A DNA stretch of 18,517 nucleotides from Temnopleurus reevesii (Eukaryota; Echinodermata; Echinoidea; Temnopleuroida; Temnopleuridae). Location: the NCBI GenBank assembly GCA_036244855.1, contig BQKZ01001464.1, positions 70,833 to 89,349 of the forward strand, written 5' to 3'. The notes under the pieces are model-generated. The model saw nothing but the letters and a program-made list of their open reading frames with translations, did not search any database and was not told where the DNA came from. Shown here in pieces: positions 8,156-16,274 of the stretch. Numbering within the stretch: the stretch's first letter is position 1; every line of letters begins with the position of its first letter. Position numbers and translations under genes: made by a program.

Positions 8156-11100
8156 CATTGTACACCTTATGATAGGCTTATCATCAGATTTGGGAAATAA
8201 ATCGGTAGTAATTAGTATTCAATACAGGCATTGTGATGCATAAACTCTAGACAAATCAATTTCAAATTAGATAATCTTATGACTGCTCTGACTTTCTTAT
8301 GACTTGAAGCCGAATTAGTATTCATTCCGAAGAAGAAACTTCTTCAATGTAACGAGTCACTCTCAAAATGTCCTTTACATTTAGCGAAAAATGGGGTGAA
8401 CAGGGAAAAAATCTTAAATTTACTCATATCAAAATTGCTTTCACTTTTTGGCATCTCCCCCAACATATTTCCCCCCTGTTTTACGATATTATGAACTATG
8501 AGCAGCAAGGACAAAGAACTTGGACAAAGTAAACAACTTCCATTCAAGCATTCCGAATAGCTAGATACAGTCAAACCTGTTTATAGTGGCCACTGTCTAT
8601 AGTGACCACCTGTCTATAGTGGCCACTTAAATCGATTCCCTCCCAGTGAAAGTGCATGTTATAGAACCTGTCTATAGAGGCCACCTGTCTACAGTGGCCA
8701 CTTTTTCTGTTTCCCTTGGGGTGGCCTCTGTAGACAGGTTTGACTGTANCAACTTGTTAGTTGCAGGGGCCCTGCTCACAGCTCAATTTCTATCTGGGTC
8801 CTACAACTACTCATTGTGATAAATAATTGTAATTATTGTAATGCGTTCATAATGATTTGTCTTTTGTATGATAAAATGAATTTCATGTCATGATGGTTTT
8901 TAATGAATTAACTTGAACTTGAACTTTGTCACTAAATGGGAAGTTACATGTATTGAGAAGGCTTGAATGAAATTGTTAACATTGTCTTAGAACATTTGTC
9001 CCTTTTGCTCACAGTGGTGAACCGATTCATTATCTCACCTCTGCCCCTGCTATAGCCAAGCTGACGGCACCAATGATAATGAGATGATCCTCCACGATGA
9101 AGGCGAGCCCTAAAACACAACCCTGAGAGAAGAGGAAAAATTTATGTCAGTAATTAAAAGGTGGTGATAATGATAACAATGTAGATTTTGATTCATTGAT
9201 TAAAGATGGTGATTATTATGAAAACAATCATGATTCACAATAAAAGTTTTAATTGTGAAATTTGTAATACTTTGAGGGGTGTTGCTGCAAAATTGCGATC
9301 AATCGAAAGTTGCAGTTGAACGGTAAGTGCCAATCAAAACCATTGTTCCAGAGGCGTCTTGTCAAAAGCAAAGATAGTGTGCAAATGTAAATGTGCACTC
9401 CAATTTTCAACTGATTTGCAGTTGATTTGCGATCAATTGCAACTTCATCAACTAAGTTTTTTCTCCTTATGATGTATAATCTATCTATTTTATACTATGC
9501 TTTTAAAGTTCTATTTCTTTAAACTTTTGTTTCAACAAACAAACAGGTTCAATGCAATATGTCACTATTGGGTTAAAAATAATATTGTGTTTTATACTCC
9601 TGTACAAAATGAAGGAGAGTAGACAAATAAGGAATATGTTTTTTGTAACATGTCCGATGATGGCGATATTGGCGATGTTGATGATGATGACGGTGATGAT
9701 ACTGATGATGATGATAATGGTGGTGATGATGATGGTGGTGATGATAATAGTGATGATGATAATGATGATGGTGATGTTGATAATGGTGGTGATGATAATG
9801 ATGAAGATAATGATAATCGCGATGATGGTGATGGTGGTAATGATGGTGGTCATGACGATGATGATGATGATGGAGATGATGATGAAGATGATAATCGCAA
9901 TGATGGTGATGATGATGATGATGGTGGTGGTGATGATGATGATGATGATTATGACAAAGATGATAGTGATGATGATGATGGTGGTGGTAGTAGTGATAAT
10001 TATGATGACCAAGGTGATAGTGATGATGATGATGATGGTGATAAATCCGGGGAAAGGATGTCTGGTTTCTGATTGTTTTCAATATTGTGTCCTGATGTAA
10101 GTTATATTAACATACCAAACTCAATTATATTTGTCAACTTCATATACCGCTCAGTATTTCCTAACTTAGCAATTTAATTCTGCAAAGTACAATTTCACAT
10201 CCTGTAGTCCCATGCATTCACTTACCCGATGGTAGATATTCGATGGGTGTGTTCTAACTGAACAGTATTTACTGTACGTCTTGCAGCAGCTAGCTGGCGT
10301 GCTCAGATTTCCAGAATTTCCAGATCTCTTCCATTCACTTTTTGTCCAGTCCTCAAAGCTAGCAGCTCCGCAGCAGTTGAACTGGAACCAAATAGAGAAA
10401 TAAATTATGACATTAATTTACAGTCATATTTCTCCATTTAGGCATGGGTTGCTATGATGATAATAGTCAGTTTCTTTTCACACTGGACTATGATAAAAAC
10501 TATTGCCTCGCTAAAAAGAAATCATGATATAAGATAAATTATGCAAGTCTTTTGTGCACTATATTGGATTATATACATGACAAATATCTGTTATAGTGCA
10601 CAACTGTGCACTATACCAAAATACTATACTATAATATGATAGGTACTTACAGTCCTGTGCAGATCATCAACAGTTGCTGTGTATGCTTCGTTTCCTTCAA
10701 TTCCATAATTCTGTGTCATTGAGCTGTTCATACACTTCTCAAGCTCCACTTGTAACTGGATGGAAGAAAGGAAATAAAAATGGAGTATAGATCAATTCAT
10801 TTTGTTAATATATAACTATTTTTTTAGATAAGATTATGCTTTAATGCAAGATATTTGCAGGTTGGTTTAGAAACAAGCTTGGGTATCTAAGAAAAATTGA
10901 CTGTACACAAGAAATAACTTGCATTCGTCTATGTCGTAATTCATTGCATGTTTCTCTCTGACGTACATGTACATTCTCAGAACGACTTGAAGTTCTTGTG
11001 CTGAATACTCATCATATTCTCAGTCATAAAGAACGAGAACTGATACCAGTCATTCTTAAAGGCTTTCTTATTAATAATAATAATAATAATATAGATTATT

Positions 11101-14100
11101 TCTATAGCGCTAAAAACAGAGAGTACCATAGCGCTTTACAATTTAACAGAACAAGAAAAATCAAAACAATATGATCATTACTGTGGGAAAAGGTTATTGT
11201 GGTGAAACATCACCCGGAAGTGGCTAAACCCTAGTCACACTGGAGAACACAAATCTTCACAGTTAACTGCCTCAAAACAAAGATTTGTGTTGAGTTTTGT
11301 TTCTTCCGGGCTTCTATGTGACTTGAGCTTAACGCTTAACGCAGATTAATGAGACAATATCATTGTTTTTGTTATTAATATTAAGAATTTAAATACAAGA
11401 CCTACCTCTCCTCTGTAATAGTACACAAAGACTCCGACACCGAGCTCAATTATACACAAGAGTAGCAGCAACGAGAAGTACTGATGGTAGGAAAGATAGA
11501 AAATACATAGTCAATGCACAAATGTGGCAAAAATATGGTTATCAAAGAACGATTTGGTTACAATACACATAAAATACTCCCAATGAAAATAGGTAGATAA
11601 AATAGTGCATTATTATCAATATGAGCGTTTTAAGCAGTGCATTTAATTCGCGCATTCTATTCCCTTCACTTCCCGTCATGCAAATTTTTACCGTATTGCA
11701 CGACAGAACAAATTCACCATAGGCTCCCGTGTTTTATTTGCGTGCAATATCATGCCATGTTTCACGGCTTCAATTTCACGCATGCATGCGCAAAACAGTG
11801 ATCAGCTGTTGCGAGCTCTCTGCAGTGTGCAAAGCATTCTCACGGAAATCCCATAGGCTCTACGTGTGTTACTGACCGACGATATCGCACGAAATTTGTT
11901 TTGATTTTGTTCGCGATGAAAATGGCAGCCTAGGTCTCATTTCGCTCCGTTAAGCGAGGACGATTTTGAGGAGAATCTACGCCAAAAACTACAATATTGA
12001 ACTACAGTTGAACTGCAGTGAATTGGATTGTTGGAGGGTACCGTACCGTACCGTGCATTTACAAGACAGTGAATCACTGAATGAAACTGCCGAGAATGAA
12101 CTGCTGCAGCAGTGAATTGGATTGTTGGAGGGTACCGTACCGTACCGTGCATTTACAAGACAGCGATTAGAACTATGTGTCATGGAAGATCAGCCTTCTG
12201 GTACTTCTACCGGTAAGCAACGATAATAATAATTATATTGGATGGCTTAATTTCATGAAATACCGGGAATATTGCACTCGTTAGGGCCAATATTGCACTC
12301 ATCTTCTGTTCGTGCAATATTCCCTGGTATTCCATTCATTGCCATCCAATATTATATAAATATTGAATGGCCTCCGGGCAACACGACAAATATTGCCCGA
12401 ATCGCAGATGAGGGTGATATTTGTCGGCCCTGAGGTATTTCAATATTGCTATCATTAACCAAATCAGACATCTAGAGCCGAATCAGAAAAATTTGAGAAT
12501 ATTCTAAATATCTCTCGCATTTCGATTAACACAGACATAATTTTATAACATTGAAATAAAGGCTATGATATGATAAAATAACTACCGAAAATGTTGAGTT
12601 ATCATCCAAATGTCACTTTGCACACCATTGTGACATCATCAACACGCGTCTTCATCAAGATCGCGTAAATAGCAAGTACGCGCATTTAGTGGTGCAGTGA
12701 TCTATATGCACTTGATTTTTACACGCAATTCACCATAGAATTTTCTGAGCGGGCAATATAAGAAAATAATTGACCGGGCAAAATATATGCTTTCGATCCG
12801 AATTGGGCAATAGGGTTTTAAAGTTGCCTTGCTCAGATGTCTGATGAGGTTAATAATATGCATTTTGAGTGCCAGGAAAAAGCCTGCTAATGGCAGGTCA
12901 AAACATCTCAGGCTATCATTTAGATTTTCAGGGCAAGGCCTCCTTTTTATGGGGCATATTGTTATTATATGTAAAGTATGGGGAAAAGAAGAATAATAAC
13001 CAAAGCCATTAGGTAGGGCATCCTAGTCCTAGCTTTAGATGGCCTTTGATAAAATCAATCAATGCTAGAAAGTTGTGATTAATTGAAAGCTGCACTTGAT
13101 CGGCACATGCCTGGAATCAAAATCCTTGTTTCATATTTATGCATTCATATTTCATATTTATGCATTTATGCATGTGTGGGGGCGTCGTGGGTTCGAATCC
13201 TACCCATGGCGTCAATTTCCTTCAGCAAGAAATTCATCCACATTGTGCTGCACTCAACCCAGGTGAGGTGAATGGGTACCAGTAGGAAGCAATTCCTTGA
13301 ATGCAGTGAGCGCTGAATGGTAGCCATGCTATAGCCGGGTAATAATGCACAGAGCACTTAGAAACACTTTGTATTAAGCGCTATACAAATGTTGTGTATT
13401 ATTATTATTGTTATTTTGATGTATTAATGAAGAATATGTGCGTATAAAAGTGTGCGTTTCAATTTGCAACTGTTTTGTAGTTAATTTGCCATTGATCGCA
13501 ACTTCCAAGCAACACCTCCAAAGAGATATACTTTGCATAAAGCCCCGGTCACATAGGACCCCGGAAGCAACACGATTCACCCCGACTCGTTGTTCTGAGG
13601 CAGTTACAAGGTAACTGTGAATTAACAAAGAGTCGGAGTGAATCGTGTTGCTTCCGGGGTCCTATGTGACCGGGGCTTATAAAAAGAAAAGATCTCTCAC
13701 TACATGTAATTATATATGCCCTGCTCTACATATAGTTGAAAGCATTCAACTCTTTAAAATGAAAGTGAAACTATAATCAAGATGATGAATAGGAGTTACT
13801 ATGGGTGTATTATTTCTTAGACAAAAACAAAACCTATTGCTACATGGTAAATGAAGCACATAATACACAAACAGAGACTTTATTTTCTTTTTTGAACTTC
13901 CTTCTCCAGACCTGCACAGGAGTTTTATAAAAATACGCACTGTGAGCAGACGGGAACAAGGATTTTGACAAACTAAACAACTTCCATTATTTCACAGCAG
14001 CTAGACGCACACAAAAGAAATATCCTTCCCTCTGAAATATTGAACAGATTTTCCTGTGTCTGTGAATAAAGGAAGGCTATTTTCTTTTGTGATCGCAATG

Positions 14101-14519
14101 CTATCATCATGAGGGATTGAAAGAAGTTGTTAATTTGATCAAATTCCTTGGTCCCTTCTCTTCCAATGATGTAGATAGGTTGCTGTACTTATCAGCAATC
14201 AGAACATATATGGTTACATTTCTGATGAGTATTAAGTAACCAAATGGAAATCCCGAAAGCAGTGTATAATCTCTAAACAATTTTTACAATGTTTAGGCTT
14301 TATACATGTACATGGAAATATTCTTACCAGAACTAGGCAACCTTTGACCTCTTGTACAGCGCCATAGCAACCGGTTGCTGCGACGATTATGACCACGCCC
14401 CCAGAGATGATAAGGACGTATGTGGCGATGATGTACGCATGAGAGCAGAGGACTTCTGTGTAGTCAAACTTCGATATGACGGTCCAGATTCCGACGCCTA
14501 AAACGCCTGCCCCGCCAAG
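7553..14519 (-). CDS. CD151-like: Tetraspanin gene, CD151/TSPAN11-like (spliced span, 5' end missing)
   Basis: This is the span of six coding positions on the minus strand, the last of which exists in three copies. Tetraspanins are four-pass plasma-membrane proteins that organise membrane microdomains; CD151 itself binds laminin-binding integrins. The joined exons (64+25+35+52+28+22 residues) give TM1 end, small loop, TM2, TM3, a large loop with CCG and six cysteines, TM4 and a short tail. The match to the CD151 group rests on DWxxSEWxRS, SCCKT and RxHxSNIY in the large loop and a C-terminal tyrosine. All introns are phase 0 and about 2847, 650, 269, 1103 and 1090-1417 bp long. The initiator methionine, N-terminal tail and start of TM1 are not found up to 18517, so the first intron probably exceeds 4 kb. 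Orthology to CD151 rather than TSPAN11 is not resolved. Confidence 0.93.
7716..7787 (-). CDS. Tetraspanin terminal exon, copy 2 (middle, tail ends ELYR)
   Basis: The second tandem terminal exon, with acceptor CCACTCTTTCCAG, the best pyrimidine tract of the three with a CAG. The coding part is 72 nt. It encodes the same TM4 end and YCHLRYEEQ, but then ELYR and stop. The first TGA seen in the other copies is CGA here, so one arginine is added and the next in-frame TGA ends the protein. P to L is the only other replacement against copy 3; eight silent changes separate the two. The tail no longer ends in tyrosine. Confidence 0.89.
   Translation of the reverse strand: MMGLIFSMCLYCHLRYEEQELYR
7880..7948 (-). 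CDS. Tetraspanin terminal exon, copy 1 (proximal, tail ends DPY)
   Basis: The first of three tandem terminal exons met by transcription. The 69-nt coding part includes the stop TGA, with acceptor TTTTTTTTCATAG. It encodes IMGLIFSMCLYCHLRYEEQ then DPY, that is, the end of TM4 and a short cytoplasmic tail. YCHL aligns with the YxxL endocytic motif YRSL of vertebrate CD151. A second in-frame TGA follows the first directly. It is nearly the same as the two other copies; changes are almost all synonymous. Which copy is most used cannot be told from sequence. Confidence 0.9.
   Translation of the reverse strand: MMGLIFSMCLYCHLRYEEQDPY
8068..8125 (+). repeat. SINE-like 3' tail fragment
   Basis: AGCGCCATGCTAGCC and TGGCGCTATACAAGAGG resemble the GCGCTATACAAATG tail of the SINE at 13174-13416. 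It is directly followed by a trinucleotide run. Confidence 0.45.
8127..8156. repeat. ATC microsatellite
   Basis: About ten uninterrupted CAT/ATC units in the last intron, probably grown from the SINE-like tail. Confidence 0.9.
8505..8567 (+). repeat. Dispersed repeat B, copy 2 (cut by MITE)
   Basis: AAGGACAAAGAACTTGGACA and GTAAACAACTTCCATTCAAG match the copy at 221-303 read on the minus strand. Similarity stops where the mariner-like MITE begins; I do not see a clear continuation on its far side. Confidence 0.6.
8568..8746. mobile_element. Tc1/mariner-like MITE, copy 2, 179 bp, TA duplication
   Basis: The ends are CAGTCAAACCTGT and ACAGGTTTGACTG, flanked by TA on both sides (8566-8567, 8747-8748). 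The interior has repeated CTGTCTATAGTGGCCAC and CTGTCTACAGTGGCCAC blocks. It lies in the last intron. The 5' part carries an extra CACTGTCTATAGTGAC block compared with the 15037 copy. Confidence 0.85.
9039..9122 (-). CDS. Tetraspanin exon: end of large loop and TM4
   Basis: An 84-nt exon encoding 28 residues, starting GCVLGLAFIVEDHLIIIGAV and ending in AGAE. GC supplies the sixth loop cysteine; EDHLIIIGAV matches the family's loop-to-TM4 transition. The final glutamate falls where many tetraspanins carry a conserved polar residue (E or Q) within TM4, so the helix continues into the terminal exon. Acceptor TCTTCTCTCAG, donor GTGAG. This exon must splice to one of three downstream terminal exons, all in the same phase. 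Confidence 0.94.
9275..9455 (+). mobile_element. Foldback MITE, family C, copy 2
   Basis: AGGGGTGTTGCTGCAAAATT and GCGATCAAT on the left are partly inverted at the right (GCGATCAATTGCAACTTC). The interior holds CCAATCAAAACCATTGTTCC and GGCGTCTTGTCAAAAGC, shared with the other copies. Lies in the intron after the CCG exon. Confidence 0.7.
9655..10043. repeat. GAT-type trinucleotide repeat, about 390 bp
   Basis: Almost continuous GAT/GGT triplets, interrupted by AAT, GAC and CGC units, in the intron between the CCG exon and the TM4 exon. All three frames of the plus strand and the complementary frames are open because the triplet unit holds no stop. They give poly-Asp, poly-Met or poly-His/Ile strings and are not genes. 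The minus-strand transcript would carry ATC/ACC repeats. Confidence 0.95.
10226..10381 (-). CDS. Tetraspanin exon: large extracellular loop core with CCG motif
   Basis: A 156-nt exon encoding 52 residues, with acceptor TTCCAG and donor GTAAG. It begins FNCCGAASFEDW, the diagnostic tetraspanin CCG motif, then SEWKRS, SCCKT, YC and THPSNIYHR. With the GC at the start of the next exon this gives six loop cysteines, as in CD151. DWxxSEWxRS and the HxSNIY segment are what point to the CD151/TSPAN11 group. The position of the integrin-contact QRD tripeptide of vertebrate CD151 reads VRT here. NLS is a second possible N-glycosylation sequon. Confidence 0.96.
10592..10615. repeat. Perfect short palindrome
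   Basis: Arms TATAGTGCACA and TGTGCACTATA with a 2-nt spacer, and a third TGTGCACTATA at about 10553. Intronic; role unknown. Confidence 0.8.
10651..10755 (-). CDS. Tetraspanin exon: first part of large extracellular loop
   Basis: A 105-nt exon encoding 35 residues, bounded by CTTCCATCCAG and GTAAGT. It begins LQVELEKCMNSSMTQNYG and ends with TATVDDLHRT. This corresponds to helices A and B of the large loop, where CD151 has a similar amphipathic segment ending just before the CCG motif. NSS is a potential N-glycosylation sequon. The extra cysteine (KCMN) is not one of the six conserved loop cysteines and may be free or species-specific. Confidence 0.93.
11069..11141 (-). repeat. SINE 3'-end fragment with ATT tail
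   Basis: On the minus strand: TGTAAAGCGCTATGGTAC, TTTTTAGCGCTATAGAAATA, then (ATT)n. This resembles the tail of tRNA-derived SINEs with a GCGCTATA box, but it is a different family or highly diverged from the copy at 2564-2855. Confidence 0.55.
11214..11332. mobile_element. Diverged foldback MITE, family D
   Basis: ACACAAATCTTCACAGTTAA and ACAAAGATTTGTGTTGAG are complementary arms. CACAGTTAACTGCCTCA, CTTCCGGG and CTATGTGAC are shared with the near-perfect palindrome at 13540-13678. The outer ends are decayed. Confidence 0.6.
11406..11480 (-). CDS. Tetraspanin exon: TM3
   Basis: A 75-nt exon encoding 25 residues in phase 0. It starts YFSLLLLLCIIELGVGVF and ends YYYRGE. This is TM3 with the family's acidic residue in mid-helix (IIEL), followed by the start of the large extracellular loop. 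The acceptor reads CTTTCCTACCATCAG and the donor GAG then GTAGGT. It lies 2847 bp after the TM2 exon and 650 bp before the next exon. Confidence 0.94.
11600..12000. other. GC-richer intronic block, unassigned
   Basis: Contains repeated themes such as TCACCATAGGCTCC, CCCATAGGCTCTACG and GTGCAATATCATGCC, which recur in altered form at 12720-12760. It reads like old repeat or promoter-type sequence ahead of the candidate exon at 12182. No coding frame supported. Confidence 0.4.
12008..12163. repeat. 94-bp tandem duplication with TACCG triple
   Basis: A block of about 55 bp from CAGTGAATTGGATTGTTGGA to ATTTACAAGACAG occurs at 12016-12069 and 12110-12163, almost identical. Each copy contains GGTACCGTACCGTACCGTGC. 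Open frames on the minus strand (NARYGTVPSNN twice) simply reflect this duplication. Confidence 0.9.
12182..12212 (+). other. Possible plus-strand first coding exon
   Basis: TGTGTCATGG is a fair start context. The frame reads MEDQPSGTST, then meets a consensus donor G|GTAAGC at 12213. Upstream sequence to about 11860 is GC-richer than the rest of the intron and has no TATA box that I can see. I do not recognise the peptide or a following exon. It could be a nested gene, a captured fragment inside a transposon, or chance. Confidence 0.25.
12234..12352. mobile_element. Foldback repeat with GCAATATT arms
   Basis: The left arm TATTGGATGGC, then AAATACCGGGAATATTGCAC, pairs with the right arm GTGCAATATTCCCTGGTATT, then GCCATCCAATA. 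Further GGGCAA/ATATTG blocks continue to about 12830, so this may be one end of a larger element of about 600 bp. Confidence 0.65.
12353..13059. other. Intronic stretch with scattered GGGCAATA/ATATTGCCCG words
   Basis: CAAATATTGCCCG, GCGGGCAATATAAG, ACCGGGCAAAATAT and TTGGGCAATAGGG recur on both strands. They suggest the remains of an inverted-repeat element. No gene seen. Confidence 0.45.
13060..13519 (+). mobile_element. Foldback MITE, family C, copy 3, split by a SINE
   Basis: The left part (GAAAGTTGTGATTAATTGAA, AATCAAAATCCTTGTTTCAT) and the right part (TTTGCAACTGTTTTGTAGTT, TTGATCGCAACTTCC, AACACCTCC) match the two halves of the copies at 1297-1456 and 9275-9455. The SINE at 13174-13416 lies between them. 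Confidence 0.7.
13174..13416 (+). mobile_element. tRNA-derived SINE, 5'-truncated
   Basis: Starts inside the tRNA-like head, keeping the B box GGTTCGAATCC (13190-13200) but not the A box. It then has the same body as 2564-2855 (ATGGCGTCAATTTCCTTC, CATTGTGCTGCACTCAACCC, GGTGAATGGGTACC) and ends GCGCTATACAAATG with an ATT-rich tail. Inserted in a family C MITE. Confidence 0.85.
13540..13678. mobile_element. Near-perfect 139-bp palindromic MITE, family D
   Basis: The arms of about 50 bp begin AAGCCCCGGTCACATAGGAC and continue through CCCCGGAAGCAACACGATTC with only one or two mismatches. The loop carries GAGGCAGTTACAAGGTAACTG. ATA flanks both ends (13537-13539, 13679-13681), a possible target duplication. 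The low divergence suggests recent activity or gene conversion between the arms. Confidence 0.85.
13953..14033 (+). repeat. Dispersed repeat B, copy 3
   Basis: AACTAAACAACTTCCATTAT, AGCTAGACGCACACAAAAG and ATCCTTCCCTCT match in order the minus-strand reading of 221-303. Confidence 0.6.
14328..14519 (-). CDS. Tetraspanin exon: end of TM1, small extracellular loop, TM2
   Basis: A 192-nt phase-0 exon encoding 64 residues. The acceptor is a pyrimidine tract ending CTGCAG at its right edge, and the donor is CTG followed by GTAAGA at its left edge. The peptide starts LGGAGVLGVGIWT, the end of TM1, then has a short loop with FDYTEVLCSHAY. TM2 follows (about residues 30-52), ending in GCYGA, the tetraspanin GCxGA-type motif, with a juxtamembrane cysteine that is often palmitoylated in the family. 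The exon closes with VQEVKGCLVL, the TM2-TM3 cytoplasmic turn. GC content is clearly above the flanking introns. It must be preceded by an exon with the start codon and the first half of TM1, which I could not find in the remaining 4 kb. Confidence 0.95.
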
Positions 14520-15036
14520 CTGCAGAAGAGAGGAAAATGAATAGGATCATCATAATTTCATTTCAATTCAATTTTTGATTAAAGTTTTATTTCATTAATT
14601 CATCTTCATCTCCTAATGAATCATATAAATATATTAAAAAAAACACATTGGCAATAATCTATAGAATAATAATGGTATTTTCCAGCGAATGAAGGAAATG
14701 TACAAAAGAAATTGTTGACATAAAAACATTCAAATATTACTTTGTACACCCTGTGTATAGAAGATTTGATGACATAGAATTTGGAATACATGTATCTTTG
14801 TCTTTTCAAGCATTTTACAGGTATCGTTTGATACATTTTTCAACAGTCTTGTTGAGTTCTGTAGGCCTACATGTACATGTATGTCAAATGTGAATTCGAC
14901 CTCTCCCACAAAGATGTCTAAATAAATAAATATTTCAACGAGTTTGATTTCTAATAAAAATTAGGCAAAAAATGGTTACTTTTTCTCAATTTTTAACTAG
15001 GTCTTTATGTAAAATTGGGCTTACATTAAGAATTTA
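14520..15036. other. Intronic AT-rich stretch
   Basis: Upstream part of the first visible intron. Contains TAGGCCTACATGTACATGTA near 14860. No exon seen. Confidence 0.55.
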
Positions 15037-15186
15037 CAGTTAAACCTGTCTATAGTGGCCACTTAAATTGATTCCCTCCAGGTGAAAATGCATGTTATAG
15101 AACCTGTCTATAGAGGCCACCTGTCTACAGTGGCCACTTTTTCTGTTTCCCTTGCCCAGGGTGGCCTCTGTAGACAGGTTTGACTG
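15037..15186. mobile_element. Tc1/mariner-like MITE, copy 3, 150 bp, TA duplication
   Basis: Ends CAGTTAAACCTGTCTATAGT and ACAGGTTTGACTG, flanked by TA (15035-15036, 15187-15188). The interior closely matches 8568-8746. Presumed to lie in the first intron of the tetraspanin. Confidence 0.87.
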
Positions 15187-15767
15187 TATCTCAACAACCC
15201 CCTACATGTAAAGTAACCTTTTCAATGTTTCACTCATGTATGAAATTTTATGTTACATTATTTTTTTTTACACCTCAACGGACAGTTGCATCTACGATAC
15301 ACTATCTGTACATGTGCATGTACGCCAATGGCATGCCTCCATACTATATTATGGACTACATGCTGTACCCACAACACAAACAGCAGGGCATCTCTCCATA
15401 TCATATCTTTATTGCTGGTTATTTTAAGATGATTACAAGCATCCGCGTTAGGAAAACAAGTTGGCCTACATGTACCATGCACCATAGAAGCTGACCAGTG
15501 TACAGTACATTAAGTACATTATGTACATTATGCTTGCATAGAAATTAAATTTTGTATTAAAATGGCTCAAAAGGAATTTCACTCCAGACTTTATTCATCC
15601 TGCTTTGACTATCATAGACAAGATCAATTTGTTGAAACGAAAAAAAAAACCTCACAATTTACAGTTTTATTACTCATATTTTCTACTCATTTCCAAACAT
15701 GAATACATGTCCCATCTGAATTTAAACAATTAGACCAGCAGCCAGCAAGGGTTAGCCTAGCTGGAAA
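15187..15767. other. Unassigned stretch
   Basis: Several overlapping open frames on both strands at 15180-15490, none with a recognised domain. TGTACATGTGCATGTACG and GTACATTAAGTACATTATGTACAT occur here. Confidence 0.5.
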
Positions 15768-15918
15768 GGTTACCAATTTTAATGTTCATGGATGCAAAGA
15801 TCGTACTCTCCGATATTACGAATGGGCCGTCTGGCATGTCCTATCTGGTGGATGTGGCCATGGGACGGGCCCAAAGTGGTTAAAAAAATCGGCTGGGCCT
15901 GTTTCAAAATTGGTAACC
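15768..15918. repeat. 151-bp segment with 13-nt inverted ends
   Basis: GGTTACCAATTTT at 15768-15780 is exactly inverted at 15906-15918. The inside is GC-richer (GGCCATGGGACGGGCCC). AATTGGTAACC occurs again near 16242, just before a CATGTCGGACGGAA-type word, so the two may belong to one larger element. Confidence 0.55.
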
Positions 15919-16074
15919 ATCATGCTTAAAATTTGAAATTGGCTGCAAATGATTTTCATTTGCATGTTGCAATTGAGTAACTCCTACTTTTTCATGAAAC
16001 ATTGATTTCTATGTAAATTTTTGCCATTTTTCTATCGTTTTTGCCATTTTTCTAACGTCATGCAAGTTTGCAAG

Positions 16075-16091
16075 CATGTCGGACGGAATTT
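16075..16091 (+). repeat. CATGTCGGACGGAATTT word, isolated copy
   Basis: First copy of a word that recurs exactly at 16258-16274, 16427-16467 and 18436-18470. Confidence 0.85.
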
Positions 16092-16257
16092 CCCACCTCA
16101 AAGAAAATAGTCCTGTTTCATTACTTATTCTCATTTTTAGTAGTCCATTTTATTATTATACATATAGCAGCAGCCCATCCTATTAGTTTATCAACATATT
16201 GGAACCAGATATGATGAATTGTACATTCCTTGCAGTTTTAGAAATTGGTAACCCATA

Positions 16258-16274
16258 TTTTTCCGTCCGACATG
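16258..16274 (-). repeat. CATGTCGGACGGAA word, inverted copy
   Basis: Reads TTTTTCCGTCCGACATG on the plus strand. Confidence 0.85.

Noticed and set aside
7153..8746. CRISPR-like array from the recurring CTGTCTATAGTGGCCAC blocks.
   Set aside because: The blocks are few, partly inverted and part of TA-flanked MITEs; the sequence is eukaryotic.
9503..10100. Long open frames on both strands, including an acidic Asp-rich 140-residue string and Met/Val- or His-rich strings.
   Set aside because: They arise from a stop-free GAT-type triplet repeat in an intron; all frames are open at once and no domain is present.
11937..12183. 64- and 71-residue minus-strand frames with a repeated NARYGTVPSNN peptide.
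   Set aside because: The repeated peptide reflects a 94-bp DNA duplication read in the antisense direction; no domain and no splice support.
13083..13357. Two 62-63 residue frames over the second SINE.
   Set aside because: They translate SINE and MITE sequence, not a gene.
15180..15494. 104-residue plus-strand frame with overlapping frames on both strands.
   Set aside because: It begins in a MITE end, has no recognised domain and competes with equally long frames in other phases.
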